NCBI RefSeq assembly: GCF_003014595.1
Contig: NZ_PYGK01000001.1
Span: 558,001-622,000 of the forward strand
DNA length: 64,000 nt
Direction of reading: 5' to 3'
DNA from: Chitinophaga ginsengisoli
GTDB lineage: Bacteria; Bacteroidota; Bacteroidia; Chitinophagales; Chitinophagaceae
Below are positions 34,316 through 42,649 of this stretch, one piece after another. A program made the position numbers and the translations under genes. The notes beneath the pieces were generated by a model. That model did no database searches. It was not told the origin of the DNA and worked only from the letters and a program-made list of their open reading frames with translations. The stretch's first letter is position 1. Each line of letters opens with the position of its first letter.

Positions 34316-34357
34316 TTAACATTGGCCTATGTTAATTTAACATTAAATTTATGTTAT
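34316..34357. promoter_or_regulatory. Two tandem dyads TTAACAT-N6/7-ATGTTA before the H1-like gene
   Basis: Copy 1: TTAACAT (34316-34322) and ATGTTAA (34329-34335), perfect over seven bases. Copy 2: TAACAT (34338-34343) and ATGTTA (34351-34356), perfect over six. The copies are offset by 21 bases, two helical turns. A near -7 box, TAAATTTA (34344-34351), lies inside copy 2, so a protein bound here would cover the promoter. Confidence 0.45.
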
Positions 34358-34382
34358 CGAATAAAACAACGACTTAAGGATT

Positions 34383-34661
34383 ATGTCAAGTACAGATACA
34401 GCGAAGGCTGCAAAGCCCGCTAAAGCATCGCGTAAAGAAGCACGCACAACCATTGAAAAGAAGCTGGACCTCTTATTAGCTGATCTGAAAGCCGAACTAG
34501 GGGACACTAAGTTCAGGAACCGTATCAGGAAAGCTGCCAAACTTTTGAGTAAAGGTCTGGACAAACCTAAAAAGAAAGCGATCGCCAAGAAAAAAGTAGC
34601 CAAGAAAGCTGCTAAACCGGCTAAACCAGCGAAAGCAGAAGTAGTAAAAGCAGCCGAATAA
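34383..34661 (+). CDS. Histone H1-like, Lys/Ala/Pro-rich DNA-binding protein
   Basis: 92 residues. The N-terminal two thirds form a helical basic region (TTIEKKLDLLLADLKAEL and TKFRNRIRKAAKLLSKGL), and the C-terminal third is a repeat-rich tail of KK, AKK, KPAKPAKPAK and AEVVKAAE units like eukaryotic H1 tails and the AlgP or Hc1 type tails of bacteria. Such proteins bind DNA non-specifically and compact it. It stands alone between twin dyads upstream and a hairpin downstream. No cysteine or enzyme motif is present. Confidence 0.75.
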   Translation: MSSTDTAKAAKPAKASRKEARTTIEKKLDLLLADLKAELGDTKFRNRIRKAAKLLSKGLDKPKKKAIAKKKVAKKAAKPAKPAKAEVVKAAE

Positions 34662-34701
34662 ATACACCTCATCAGGAGCAAATACTGATAATATATATTT
34701 A

Positions 34702-34741
34702 ACAGCCCGCCTGTAACAGTTAACTGTTATATGCGGGCTGT
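34702..34741. terminator. Nested hairpin between the H1-like and GH92 genes
   Basis: ACAGCCCGC (34702-34710) pairs perfectly with GCGGGCTGT (34733-34741), and the interior holds the 16-base palindrome TAACAGTTAACTGTTA (34714-34729). No clear T run follows. It is a terminator of the H1-like gene or a regulatory site for the glycosidase gene. Confidence 0.55.
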
Positions 34742-34771
34742 GTGCTATATATTTAGGGCTTTTGCTTTAGT

Positions 34772-36817
34772 ATGAAAAAGAGTCTATTATACTTACTGAG
34801 CCTGCTTTCCCTTTCCGCAGCTGCTCAGCAAACAGGTCAGGTGAATGTGTTCCTGGGTTCTTCCGGGGATCATGGACAAATGTCTCCCTCAGCTTCCTAT
34901 CCTTTCAGCATGTTAAGTATTGGCCCGGAAACCTATCCCGACACCCATACAGGATACGAGTATCTCGCCAAAGAATTCCTGGGCTTCACCCACAATCGTA
35001 TGGAGGGTGTAGGCTGTCAGGGATGTGGTGGCAACCTGCTGGTGCGCCCCTTTCTCGGTGATGGTCCTGTAAAGGCAGACCTGATCAAATATGAGGAACA
35101 GGCGTCGCCAGGTTATTATCATGTAGGATTTACCAATGGCATCAACGCCTCTTTCACCGTATACAAAAACACCGGCCAGCACCAGTACCATTTCCCGGTA
35201 GGTAAAAAAGGACTGCTACTGGATCTGGGACATGCCCATGTAGGCCGTTTTGTAGCAGAGGAGCATACTGTTGACGGAAATGCTGTTAGCGGCTGGATCG
35301 AGTCAAAAACGACCTGTAGCGCCGGTGTATACAGAATCTACTATTACCTGGAAACAGATCATCCGGTAAAATGGACCGCCACCCAGGCGCATGAACTGGT
35401 GGCGACTACTACAGAAAATGACCTTGGTGTAAGGGTTGGACTATCTTCTGTAGGTACTTCCTATGCAAAAGCAGCTATCAACCGGGACGCCTTTGATGTG
35501 ATAAAACACAAAAGTGAGCAGGACTGGAACAATGCCCTGGGCCATATCAAAGTGAAAGGTGATCCTGCAAGGGAGAAGTTATTTTATTCCCTGTTCTACA
35601 GGTCTATGCAATCTCCTTACGTAGTGTCTGAACCTGATGGCGCTTATGCAGCCACTAATGGCACCTTGCAGCACACCAGCGGTAAGATCTATAATGGCTG
35701 GGCCATCTGGGATAACTATCGTGCGCAGCTGCCTTTATTGTCTATCGCCTTCCCACAGGAATACCAGGATATGACCACCTCCATCGCCGGATTATATCAG
35801 CATGGCAAAAAGGATTATGCTACCCTGCATGAGCCGTCTATTACCGTAAGAACAGAACATGCCATTGTAGTACTGCTGGACGCGATAAAAAAGGGCTATC
35901 AGCTCGATTTTAAGGCCATTGCCGACTCGGTGGAGAAGGAGGTTAAGAACCTCGATTATGCGCATCCTGACAAGGCATTGGAGTCTTCTTACGATGCCTG
36001 GGCATTATCTGAGATCTATTATGCTTTAAAAGATAAAACCCGTGGCGACCAGTACCGGCAGCAGGCGGCGGAATATAAAAAGCACTGGCAGAAAGATTTC
36101 CAGGACCTCACCCGCAAGGATGTAGACCGTATGCAGGCCAGGGGATTATACCAGGGAACTATCTGGCAGTACCGCTGGTTTGTGCCTTTTGACCTGAAAG
36201 GCCTGATGGAGTTATGTGGTGGTGAGCAGGCTTACACTTCCCAACTGGACGAATTCTTTAGGGATGATTATTACTGCCATGCCAACCAACCGGACCTGCA
36301 GGTACCGTTCATGTACAATGTAACCAACCAGCCATGGAAATCGCAGGCCCTGATACACAAGATTGCCGTGGATACTATGGTACAGCATTACTTCAACGAT
36401 AACAGCCGTGGTATTGGGTCTGAGATAGATATCATCTACAAAAACCAGCCAGCAGCCTACGTCAGAACGATGGACGACGATGCCGGTACCATGTCTTCCT
36501 GGTTCGTGCTGGTATCCACCGGTATCTTTCCCGCCTGTATAGGATCGCCGGTATATTACCTGAACGTTCCTTTGTTCGAGTCAGTGGAATGGCAATGGCC
36601 GGGCGGTAAACCTTTCTCTGTTCACGTAAAGAACTTCAATGACCGGAATGTCTACATCCACGAGGTATGGTTGAACGGGAAGAAACTGGACCGTAACTGG
36701 ATCACGCATGCAGAGATCACCAATGGGGGAAAGCTGGAAATTGTAGCCGGCGATAAGCCGGATGAGAAACAAGGTTTAGGTAACAAATGGATCGCAGAAA
36801 TAGGCAGCCAACAATAG
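34772..36817 (+). CDS. Secreted GH92-type alpha-mannosidase, divergent
   Basis: 681-residue exported glycosidase. The signal peptide MKKSLLYLLSLLSLSAAAQ is followed by the GH92 start VNVFLGSSGDHGQMSPSASYP and SHNRMEGVG-like FTHNRMEGVGCQGCGGN. Later landmarks are YRAQLPLLSIAFPQEYQDM, YLQVPFMYN-like VPFMYNVTNQPW and the region DDDAGTMSSWFVLVSTGIFP. GH92 enzymes are calcium-dependent exo-alpha-mannosidases acting on N-glycans. The usual catalytic segment NDDCGQMSAW is changed here to DDDAGTMSSW, so substrate or activity may differ. It probably acts in the periplasm or on the surface. Confidence 0.82.
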   Translation: MKKSLLYLLSLLSLSAAAQQTGQVNVFLGSSGDHGQMSPSASYPFSMLSIGPETYPDTHTGYEYLAKEFLGFTHNRMEGVGCQGCGGNLLVRPFLGDGPVKADLIKYEEQASPGYYHVGFTNGINASFTVYKNTGQHQYHFPVGKKGLLLDLGHAHVGRFVAEEHTVDGNAVSGWIESKTTCSAGVYRIYYYLETDHPVKWTATQAHELVATTTENDLGVRVGLSSVGTSYAKAAINRDAFDVIKHKSEQDWNNALGHIKVKGDPAREKLFYSLFYRSMQSPYVVSEPDGAYAATNGTLQHTSGKIYNGWAIWDNYRAQLPLLSIAFPQEYQDMTTSIAGLYQHGKKDYATLHEPSITVRTEHAIVVLLDAIKKGYQLDFKAIADSVEKEVKNLDYAHPDKALESSYDAWALSEIYYALKDKTRGDQYRQQAAEYKKHWQKDFQDLTRKDVDRMQARGLYQGTIWQYRWFVPFDLKGLMELCGGEQAYTSQLDEFFRDDYYCHANQPDLQVPFMYNVTNQPWKSQALIHKIAVDTMVQHYFNDNSRGIGSEIDIIYKNQPAAYVRTMDDDAGTMSSWFVLVSTGIFPACIGSPVYYLNVPLFESVEWQWPGGKPFSVHVKNFNDRNVYIHEVWLNGKKLDRNWITHAEITNGGKLEIVAGDKPDEKQGLGNKWIAEIGSQQ

Positions 36818-36922
36818 ATATAGCACATTATATACTTATACAATTATCTGATAACAAAGAGAGTACATTTATAGCTTTTCATACAATCCTTGTAAGGTCG
36901 CTATCCTGGTGCATTCCCTGAG

Positions 36923-37018
36923 ATAACCCATATATAACCCATATATAAGCCATATATGACCCATATATAATCCATATCTAAAAAGATATGGGTTATATAT
37001 GGGTTATATGTAGGTCAT
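36923..37018. repeat. Five direct copies of an 11-nt unit followed by three inverted copies
   Basis: The unit ATAACCCATAT occurs at 36923, 36934, 36945 (ATAAGCCATAT), 36956 (ATGACCCATAT) and 36967 (ATAATCCATAT). An eight-base spacer CTAAAAAG follows, then the reverse complement ATATGGGTTAT at 36986 and 36997 and a degenerate copy at 37008. The last direct copies can fold on the inverted copies into a stem of at least 22 pairs with G-T pairs. It lies between two convergent genes and may act as a terminator in both directions, but tandem repetition is unusual for that. Confidence 0.85.
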
Positions 37019-37065
37019 CTACAGTTTATATATGAGTAGCCCCAGGCACCCGGCCCTTATCAGCA

Positions 37066-38079
37066 TCAGTTAATACCCTTGTATTGGTTATGGATATAGG
37101 TCAGGTCGAACGTACCCAGGTTCTTGTAGTAGATGTTGATCATCTTGGCAGGATCAGTGGCGATCTCACCGCTCTGAACATCTCCATCGTCGCCGTCGTT
37201 CCATGCCCATGGAGCGTTGGCACCGCCATCGCCGTAGCTGCTAACCAGACCGCCTGAAGGGCTGTTAAACAGCTGGGTATTGTTACGCTGTTCCCATAAC
37301 CCACCGGCAGCAAAAACATCTACCAGTTTGTAGGATACGTTACGGTCATCCGGACCGGTAGGAACGCCAGCGGTGCGGCCTGGCACATAGCGGATACCAT
37401 CGCCAACGATGTTCACATAAGGGTAAGCCTTCAGGCCATGACCCTTAGCTTCCTGACCGGTAGTAGGGTGAGATTCGTTGTTGTAGTTTTCCACAGTGAG
37501 GGTACCGTCATTGGTCTCGTGGTTATTCTGCCATGAGCTACCGGAAACGGTATAGCTAAAGAAATCTTTGTGGAAGGTGGTTACCATTGCCTGCAGTGCG
37601 CCATAGGTAGAACCATCTTTTCTGACAATTACCTCGATACCTTCGAAGTCATTCTCATGCTGGTCCAGGTAGTAACCGAAAGGGTTATCTGTCCAGTCGC
37701 GTGGGTGGAAGAATGCGTAGTTGATGAACCAGTGTGTGCTGGTTTCAGCTACTGAATAATATACATTGGCAGCAGCGGTGTAGTTACCTGCAATGTTGTT
37801 CCAGTTGTTGGTACCAACCCAGTCACCATCGAAATTGATAGCGGTGATGTAGTCAGCTTTACCACCAACAGCGTAATCACCAGTTTGGTCAACGTCCTGG
37901 TAGTGAACAGGCGCCCAGCGGTAAGCCAGGTCCTCATTGAAGTTTACAGCAGCCTGCGTGGCGCCAAGCGTTTCCGGTTTCAATTTTTGCGCGTCTTCTT
38001 TGCTACAGGAAACGAGGATGGTGGATGCCAGCACGAACAGGAGAGCTGGCAGGCTCAGTTTGTGGAGGAGTGTTTTCAT
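37066..38079 (-). CDS. Lipoprotein of unknown function, possibly Vps62/NPP1-like
   Basis: 337 residues with lipoprotein signal MKTLLHKLSLPALLFVLAS and lipobox VSC. The mature part is rich in Trp, Tyr, Asn and Asp, with AYRWAPVHYQDVDQTGDYAVGG, YAFFHPRDWTDNP and YLDQHENDFEGIEVIVRK. The H-x2-D-x-E-G segment and the HPRDW segment recall metal-binding or surface-active folds such as Vps62-related or NPP1 proteins, but I do not recognise the family with certainty. It is convergent with the GH92 gene and divergent from gpsA. It is probably attached to the outer membrane. Confidence 0.6.
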   Translation of the reverse strand: MKTLLHKLSLPALLFVLASTILVSCSKEDAQKLKPETLGATQAAVNFNEDLAYRWAPVHYQDVDQTGDYAVGGKADYITAINFDGDWVGTNNWNNIAGNYTAAANVYYSVAETSTHWFINYAFFHPRDWTDNPFGYYLDQHENDFEGIEVIVRKDGSTYGALQAMVTTFHKDFFSYTVSGSSWQNNHETNDGTLTVENYNNESHPTTGQEAKGHGLKAYPYVNIVGDGIRYVPGRTAGVPTGPDDRNVSYKLVDVFAAGGLWEQRNNTQLFNSPSGGLVSSYGDGGANAPWAWNDGDDGDVQSGEIATDPAKMINIYYKNLGTFDLTYIHNQYKGIN

Positions 38080-38238
38080 AGGTTCGCAATTGTTGTCTTT
38101 TAATAAATAGTGCCGGGATAATGAGGGACTACCAGAGTAAGTTTCACAGAGAAGGCATTTTAACCATCGGCGGGGTGGGCTTAACGATATGGTAATATTA
38201 GCCCTTAATTCCTTACTTTGCGGGAAAAAGACAGATAC

Positions 38239-39240
38239 GTGAAAGCAGGTATTATAGGCAGCGGCAGTTGGGCAACAGCGTTAGCCAAGATTTTAACGGA
38301 TAATGGGAACAGGATCTCCTGGTGGATCAGGAATGAAGATACAATCCGTTATATGCAGCTGCGTCATCACAACAGGCATTATCTCACCTCAGTATATTTC
38401 GATACAACTTTAGTAGACCTGAGCAGCAACCTGGAACAGGTAGTTGCCAACAGCGATGTACTGGTACTGGCAGTACCTTCTGCTTTTCTTGAAGAAGTCA
38501 TGCTACAGTTAACGCCAGAGGCACTGAAAGGCAAAAAGATCGTTTCTGCGGTGAAAGGCCTGGTGCCGGGCAACAACCTGCTGATCAATGATTACCTGTC
38601 TGAAATGTTCGATTTCCCACCGGAACAATATTTTGCGATCACGGGTCCTTGTCATGCGGAAGAAGTGGCGAATGAGAAGCTGTCTTACCTGACATTTTCA
38701 GGACAGCAGGAAAAGTCTGCGCAGGAGATAGCAGATATGTTCACTAACAGTTACCTGCAAACGATCGTGAACCACGATGTGATCGGTGTGCAGCTGGCGG
38801 CCGTACTGAAAAACATTTATGCGATGGGTGCAGGTATTGCCCATGGCCTGGAATATGGCGATAACTTCCTCAGTGTATATATCACTAACTGTTTCCGGGA
38901 AATGCAGCAGTTCCTGGATGCCTATGGGAAAGACCATACAGAAGCAGGTACACATAATTATAACGCCAGCGCCTATCTGGGCGATCTGCTCGTAACCTGT
39001 TATTCCCTCCACAGCCGTAACCGCACTTTCGGTAATATGATCGGTAAGGGATATTCCGTAAAAGCCGCCCAACTGGAATTGAATATGATCGCTGAAGGCT
39101 ATTATGCCAGCAAGTGTTTATTCGAAATGAACATGGAAGTGGGCGCCTATATGCCTGTGGCTCAGGCAGTTTATACCATGTTATGGCAACACTTAAATCC
39201 CCGTGAAGTTTTCTTGTCCCTGGAAAAGGGATTTATTTAA
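38239..39240 (+). CDS. gpsA: NAD(P)-dependent glycerol-3-phosphate dehydrogenase
   Basis: 333-residue cytoplasmic enzyme reducing dihydroxyacetone phosphate to sn-glycerol-3-phosphate for phospholipid synthesis. It has the Rossmann loop IIGSGSWATALA, then SAVKGLVPG, ITGPCHAEEVA, the catalytic lysine region LAAVLKNIYAMGAGI and GDLLVTCYS. The GTG at 38239 is preferred over a TTG at 38218: the longer start overlaps a near -7 box TTACTTTG (38213-38220), and the GTG start gives the normal MKAGIIGSGSW beginning. It precedes the SusC/SusD pair by 90 bases but is unlikely to be functionally linked to it. Confidence 0.93.
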   Translation: MKAGIIGSGSWATALAKILTDNGNRISWWIRNEDTIRYMQLRHHNRHYLTSVYFDTTLVDLSSNLEQVVANSDVLVLAVPSAFLEEVMLQLTPEALKGKKIVSAVKGLVPGNNLLINDYLSEMFDFPPEQYFAITGPCHAEEVANEKLSYLTFSGQQEKSAQEIADMFTNSYLQTIVNHDVIGVQLAAVLKNIYAMGAGIAHGLEYGDNFLSVYITNCFREMQQFLDAYGKDHTEAGTHNYNASAYLGDLLVTCYSLHSRNRTFGNMIGKGYSVKAAQLELNMIAEGYYASKCLFEMNMEVGAYMPVAQAVYTMLWQHLNPREVFLSLEKGFI

Positions 39241-39293
39241 CTGACTGTTAACGGTTTGTTAAAGCCTTGATAAGATTGGATTGTAATCTTCGC

Positions 39294-39330
39294 AGCAGAA
39301 TAACAACTTACTTAAACCTAATATTCTGCT
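39294..39330 (+). promoter_or_regulatory. Hairpin ending at the SusC start codon
   Basis: AGCAGAATA (39294-39302) and TATTCTGCT (39322-39330) are perfectly complementary with a 19-base loop, and the next base is the A of the susC-like ATG. In mRNA the stem would occupy the ribosome landing site, a plausible translational control element. Confidence 0.45.
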
Positions 39331-42300
39331 ATGACCGCAACCAGTCTGCGCCTGAAGACATTTCTTGCAGGCATTTTCCTCCTGTTATTTTCCTTTGGAG
39401 CGATGGCCCAGCAGGTCATCACCGGGAAAGTAATATCCGGAGATGACAGGCAACCATTACCTGGAGCCACCGTACAAGTGAAAGGTGCTGCCAGAAAGAC
39501 CATTACAGACAATGCCGGCAATTTCAGCCTCTCCGCCGGCAATGATGACATCCTTATTATCAGCAGCATTGGCTTCACTACACAGGAAGTAAAAGGTGGA
39601 GCTGCCGCCAACATCATACTGGCCACAGATACCCGGGGACTGGGTGAAGTGGTGGTAACCGCACTGGGTATAAAAAAAGAACGTAAGAAGCTGGGATATG
39701 CCTTACAGGAAGTAAAAGGCGAAGACCTGACTGTTGCCAGGGAGTCCAACATTGTGAATCAGCTGGCGGGTAAAGTAGCTGGTGTTACTGTGATTGGTAG
39801 TCCTTCGGGAGTAGGTGGTTCCGCCAGGGTATCCATCCGTGGTGAACGTTCAGTAGACCTGAACAAGAACCAGCCGCTATACGTAGTGGATGGTGTACCG
39901 ATCAGCAATGCTATCAACGGCGGCTCCGGTAGTAACAACCTGGAAGTGGACTTCGGAAATGGCGCCAGCTTTGTCAATCCTGATGATGTGGAAAGCATGA
40001 GCGTCCTGAAAGGTCCTGCCGCTGCCGCATTGTATGGTTCCCGCGCAGCGAATGGCGTAGTAATGATCAAAACCAAATCGGGCAAGAAACAGAAAGGTCT
40101 GGGTGTGGAAGTGAACAGCAATGTTACTTTTGAATCAGCCCTGAAGCTGCCTGAGTATCAGAAAACATATGGCCAGGGTAATGCCAGTGGCGGTGATTTC
40201 GCCTTCGTAAACGGCGGTGGCGCTGGTTTATCTGATGGTACTGACGAAGGCTGGGGACCAGCGTTTAAAGGACAACTGTTTCCGCAGTTCAACTCTCCCC
40301 GTACACTGAATGGCCAGGCCATTCCTTATACCGGTGGTGATATGAACGCGCCTGCAGGTAGTGTGATCACTCCATCTGCATGGCTGCCGGATAATGATAA
40401 TCTGAAGAACTTCCTGCAAACAGGAAATACTATTACCAATAACGTAGCCCTGGTAGGTGGTAATGACAACGGCGACTTCCGTTTGAGCTATACCAACCTG
40501 CATCAGAAGGGTATCGTACCTAATACAGGGCTTGACAGGCATACCACCAGTTTCTCAGCAGGGTATCACCTGACGCCTAAATTCACCGCAAGAGCTTTTG
40601 TAAGTTATATCAAAGGTGAAAGTGATAACCGTCCTTCCATTAGCTATGGTACAGAAAGTATCATGTACCTGTTCAACTGCTGGTTACCTGCATCTGTACG
40701 TGTAAGCGACCTGAAACGTCTCTGGCAGCGTGGTCTGGATGGCAAGTTCCTGGATGGCAAGCAGCAGTACAACTGGAACTACAACTATCATGATAACCCT
40801 TACTTAACTGTTTACCAGAACACCAATGGTCAGTATTATGACCGTATCATCGGAAATATCATCTTAAGATATGATCTGACCAATTGGCTGAACCTGCAGG
40901 TGCGCACTGCTACCGACTGGAGCAGCGAGCGCAGGGAATACCACAGGGCATTCAGTACCCAGCGTTTCCCATATGGTGAGTATCGCGAGGTGAACATCAT
41001 CAACCAGGAGCGTAATACAGACTTCCTGTTCACTGCGGATAAAGCAATCAATAGTGACTTCTCTGTGAATGCTACACTGGGTGGCAACCAGATGCGTCAG
41101 ACTTCTCGTTTCAATGAAGATATCGCCGGACAATTGAACATACCTGGCATTTACCGTCTGACCAATTCCAGGATAGCGTTGGTAAATAACCAGAACAATG
41201 TTGGTAAACGTATCAACAGTTTCTACGGCTCTGCCGGTGTTTCTTACAAGAACAAACTGTTCCTGGATGTAACTGGTCGTAACGACTGGAGCAGCGCCCT
41301 GAGTCTGCCGGAAGATCTGAAGGCTTTTGGTAATGAGCAAAATTCTTATTTCTATTCTTCTGTAGCGCTGAGCGGTATTATCAGTGATATGATCAAACTG
41401 CCTGCTGTGATCAGCTTCGCTAAATTAAGAGCCAGCTTCGCGCAGGTGGGTAATGATACTGATCCTTTCGCATTCACACAGACCTTCAACCGTAGCGATC
41501 CTTATGGTGCATACCAGGTATATGAAGAGACCAACCGTCTATCCAACCTGAACCTGAAACCGGAGATCAGCTCTGCGTTTGAATTTGGTGCAGACATCCG
41601 CTTTCTGCAGAACAGGATCGGATTGGATGTAACGTATTATCAGAGTAACACCAAGAACCAGATCCTGAATATTCCTTTGTCTAATACCAGTGGTTATGAA
41701 AGTCGTGTAATCAATGCCGGTTCTATCCGTAACAATGGTGTGGAAGTAATGCTGAATGTCACTCCGGTGAAAACTAAAAACTTCGCGTGGGATGCTTACG
41801 TGAACTTCTCTGCTAACCGCAGTAAAGTTATTGAGCTGACTGATGGTCTGAAGAATTATGTAATGGCTGACAGGAGCGTCTCTGTAGAAGCGAGGGTAGG
41901 AGAGCGTATGGGAGATCTATATGGTATCGGTTTCGCGCGGGTGCAGAGTTCAGATCCTAAAGCAGCATACTATGATCCGAGTGGTAAGTTCACCGGTCAG
42001 ATGGTATTTGCGGCGAATGGCCGTCCGGTGGCTACTACAGAAAGGATCAGGCTGGGTAACTATAATCCTGATTGGCTGATGGGTATTGGCAATAGCTTCA
42101 CTTATAAAGGTGTAAGACTGAGTGCCCTGTTCGATATCCGTCATGGTGGTAAACTATATTCTCATACGCAGACAGTAGGTCGCGAAGGTGGTATCATCAA
42201 AGAAACATTGGAAGGCCGTGCGGATGGGTATGATATCAGCAAACCAGGTAATGGTGTAATTGGTAATGGCGTAGTACAAACGGCTGATGGTGCTTTCACA

Positions 42301-42627
42301 CAGAATACTACCAAAGTAGCAGTACGCGAGTGGCATAGTGCCTGGACCGGAGGTCGTAATATAGCAGAGGGTGTGATGTACGATGCATCCTTTGTAAAGC
42401 TGCGTGAGTTGCAGATCGGTTATTCTTTCCCGGGTTCTTTCAAAAAGGGGATCATTAAAGGTATGAACGTATCGCTGGTGGGTCGTAACCTCTTCCTGTG
42501 GGATAATGTACCACACGTTGATCCAGAGGTGATGTCTTATTCCGGAGGTACTGCATTGCCAGGTATTGAGTACATGAGTTTACCGAGCAGCCGTAGTTAC
42601 GGTGTGAACCTGAGCTTCAAATTATGA
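39331..42627 (+). CDS. SusC/RagA-family TonB-linked outer-membrane receptor
   Basis: 1098-residue TonB-dependent transporter. The signal peptide ends near GAMAQ. A carboxypeptidase-regulatory-like beta domain follows (about 28-110: VITGKVISGDDRQPLPGATV), then the SusC linker GLGEVVVTALGIKKERKKLG, the plug (LYVVDGVPISNAI, DDVESMSVLKGPAAAALYGS) and a long beta barrel ending in SYGVNLSFKL. With its SusD partner it imports oligosaccharides or peptides across the outer membrane. It lacks the extra N-terminal signalling domain that talks to anti-sigma factors, so the ECF factor upstream is not its obvious partner. The substrate is unknown. Confidence 0.93.
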   Translation: MTATSLRLKTFLAGIFLLLFSFGAMAQQVITGKVISGDDRQPLPGATVQVKGAARKTITDNAGNFSLSAGNDDILIISSIGFTTQEVKGGAAANIILATDTRGLGEVVVTALGIKKERKKLGYALQEVKGEDLTVARESNIVNQLAGKVAGVTVIGSPSGVGGSARVSIRGERSVDLNKNQPLYVVDGVPISNAINGGSGSNNLEVDFGNGASFVNPDDVESMSVLKGPAAAALYGSRAANGVVMIKTKSGKKQKGLGVEVNSNVTFESALKLPEYQKTYGQGNASGGDFAFVNGGGAGLSDGTDEGWGPAFKGQLFPQFNSPRTLNGQAIPYTGGDMNAPAGSVITPSAWLPDNDNLKNFLQTGNTITNNVALVGGNDNGDFRLSYTNLHQKGIVPNTGLDRHTTSFSAGYHLTPKFTARAFVSYIKGESDNRPSISYGTESIMYLFNCWLPASVRVSDLKRLWQRGLDGKFLDGKQQYNWNYNYHDNPYLTVYQNTNGQYYDRIIGNIILRYDLTNWLNLQVRTATDWSSERREYHRAFSTQRFPYGEYREVNIINQERNTDFLFTADKAINSDFSVNATLGGNQMRQTSRFNEDIAGQLNIPGIYRLTNSRIALVNNQNNVGKRINSFYGSAGVSYKNKLFLDVTGRNDWSSALSLPEDLKAFGNEQNSYFYSSVALSGIISDMIKLPAVISFAKLRASFAQVGNDTDPFAFTQTFNRSDPYGAYQVYEETNRLSNLNLKPEISSAFEFGADIRFLQNRIGLDVTYYQSNTKNQILNIPLSNTSGYESRVINAGSIRNNGVEVMLNVTPVKTKNFAWDAYVNFSANRSKVIELTDGLKNYVMADRSVSVEARVGERMGDLYGIGFARVQSSDPKAAYYDPSGKFTGQMVFAANGRPVATTERIRLGNYNPDWLMGIGNSFTYKGVRLSALFDIRHGGKLYSHTQTVGREGGIIKETLEGRADGYDISKPGNGVIGNGVVQTADGAFTQNTTKVAVREWHSAWTGGRNIAEGVMYDASFVKLRELQIGYSFPGSFKKGIIKGMNVSLVGRNLFLWDNVPHVDPEVMSYSGGTALPGIEYMSLPSSRSYGVNLSFKL

Positions 42628-42649
42628 TGATCATCCAAAACAAGCAATT

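Noticed and set aside
36923..37018. Possible CRISPR array
   Set aside because: The units are only 11 bases, contiguous without spacers, and followed by inverted copies; there are no cas genes.
33615..42627. ECF sigma factor and SusC as a FecI/FecR-type signalling set
   Set aside because: No anti-sigma gene is present and the SusC protein lacks the N-terminal signalling domain; five kb and several unrelated genes separate them.
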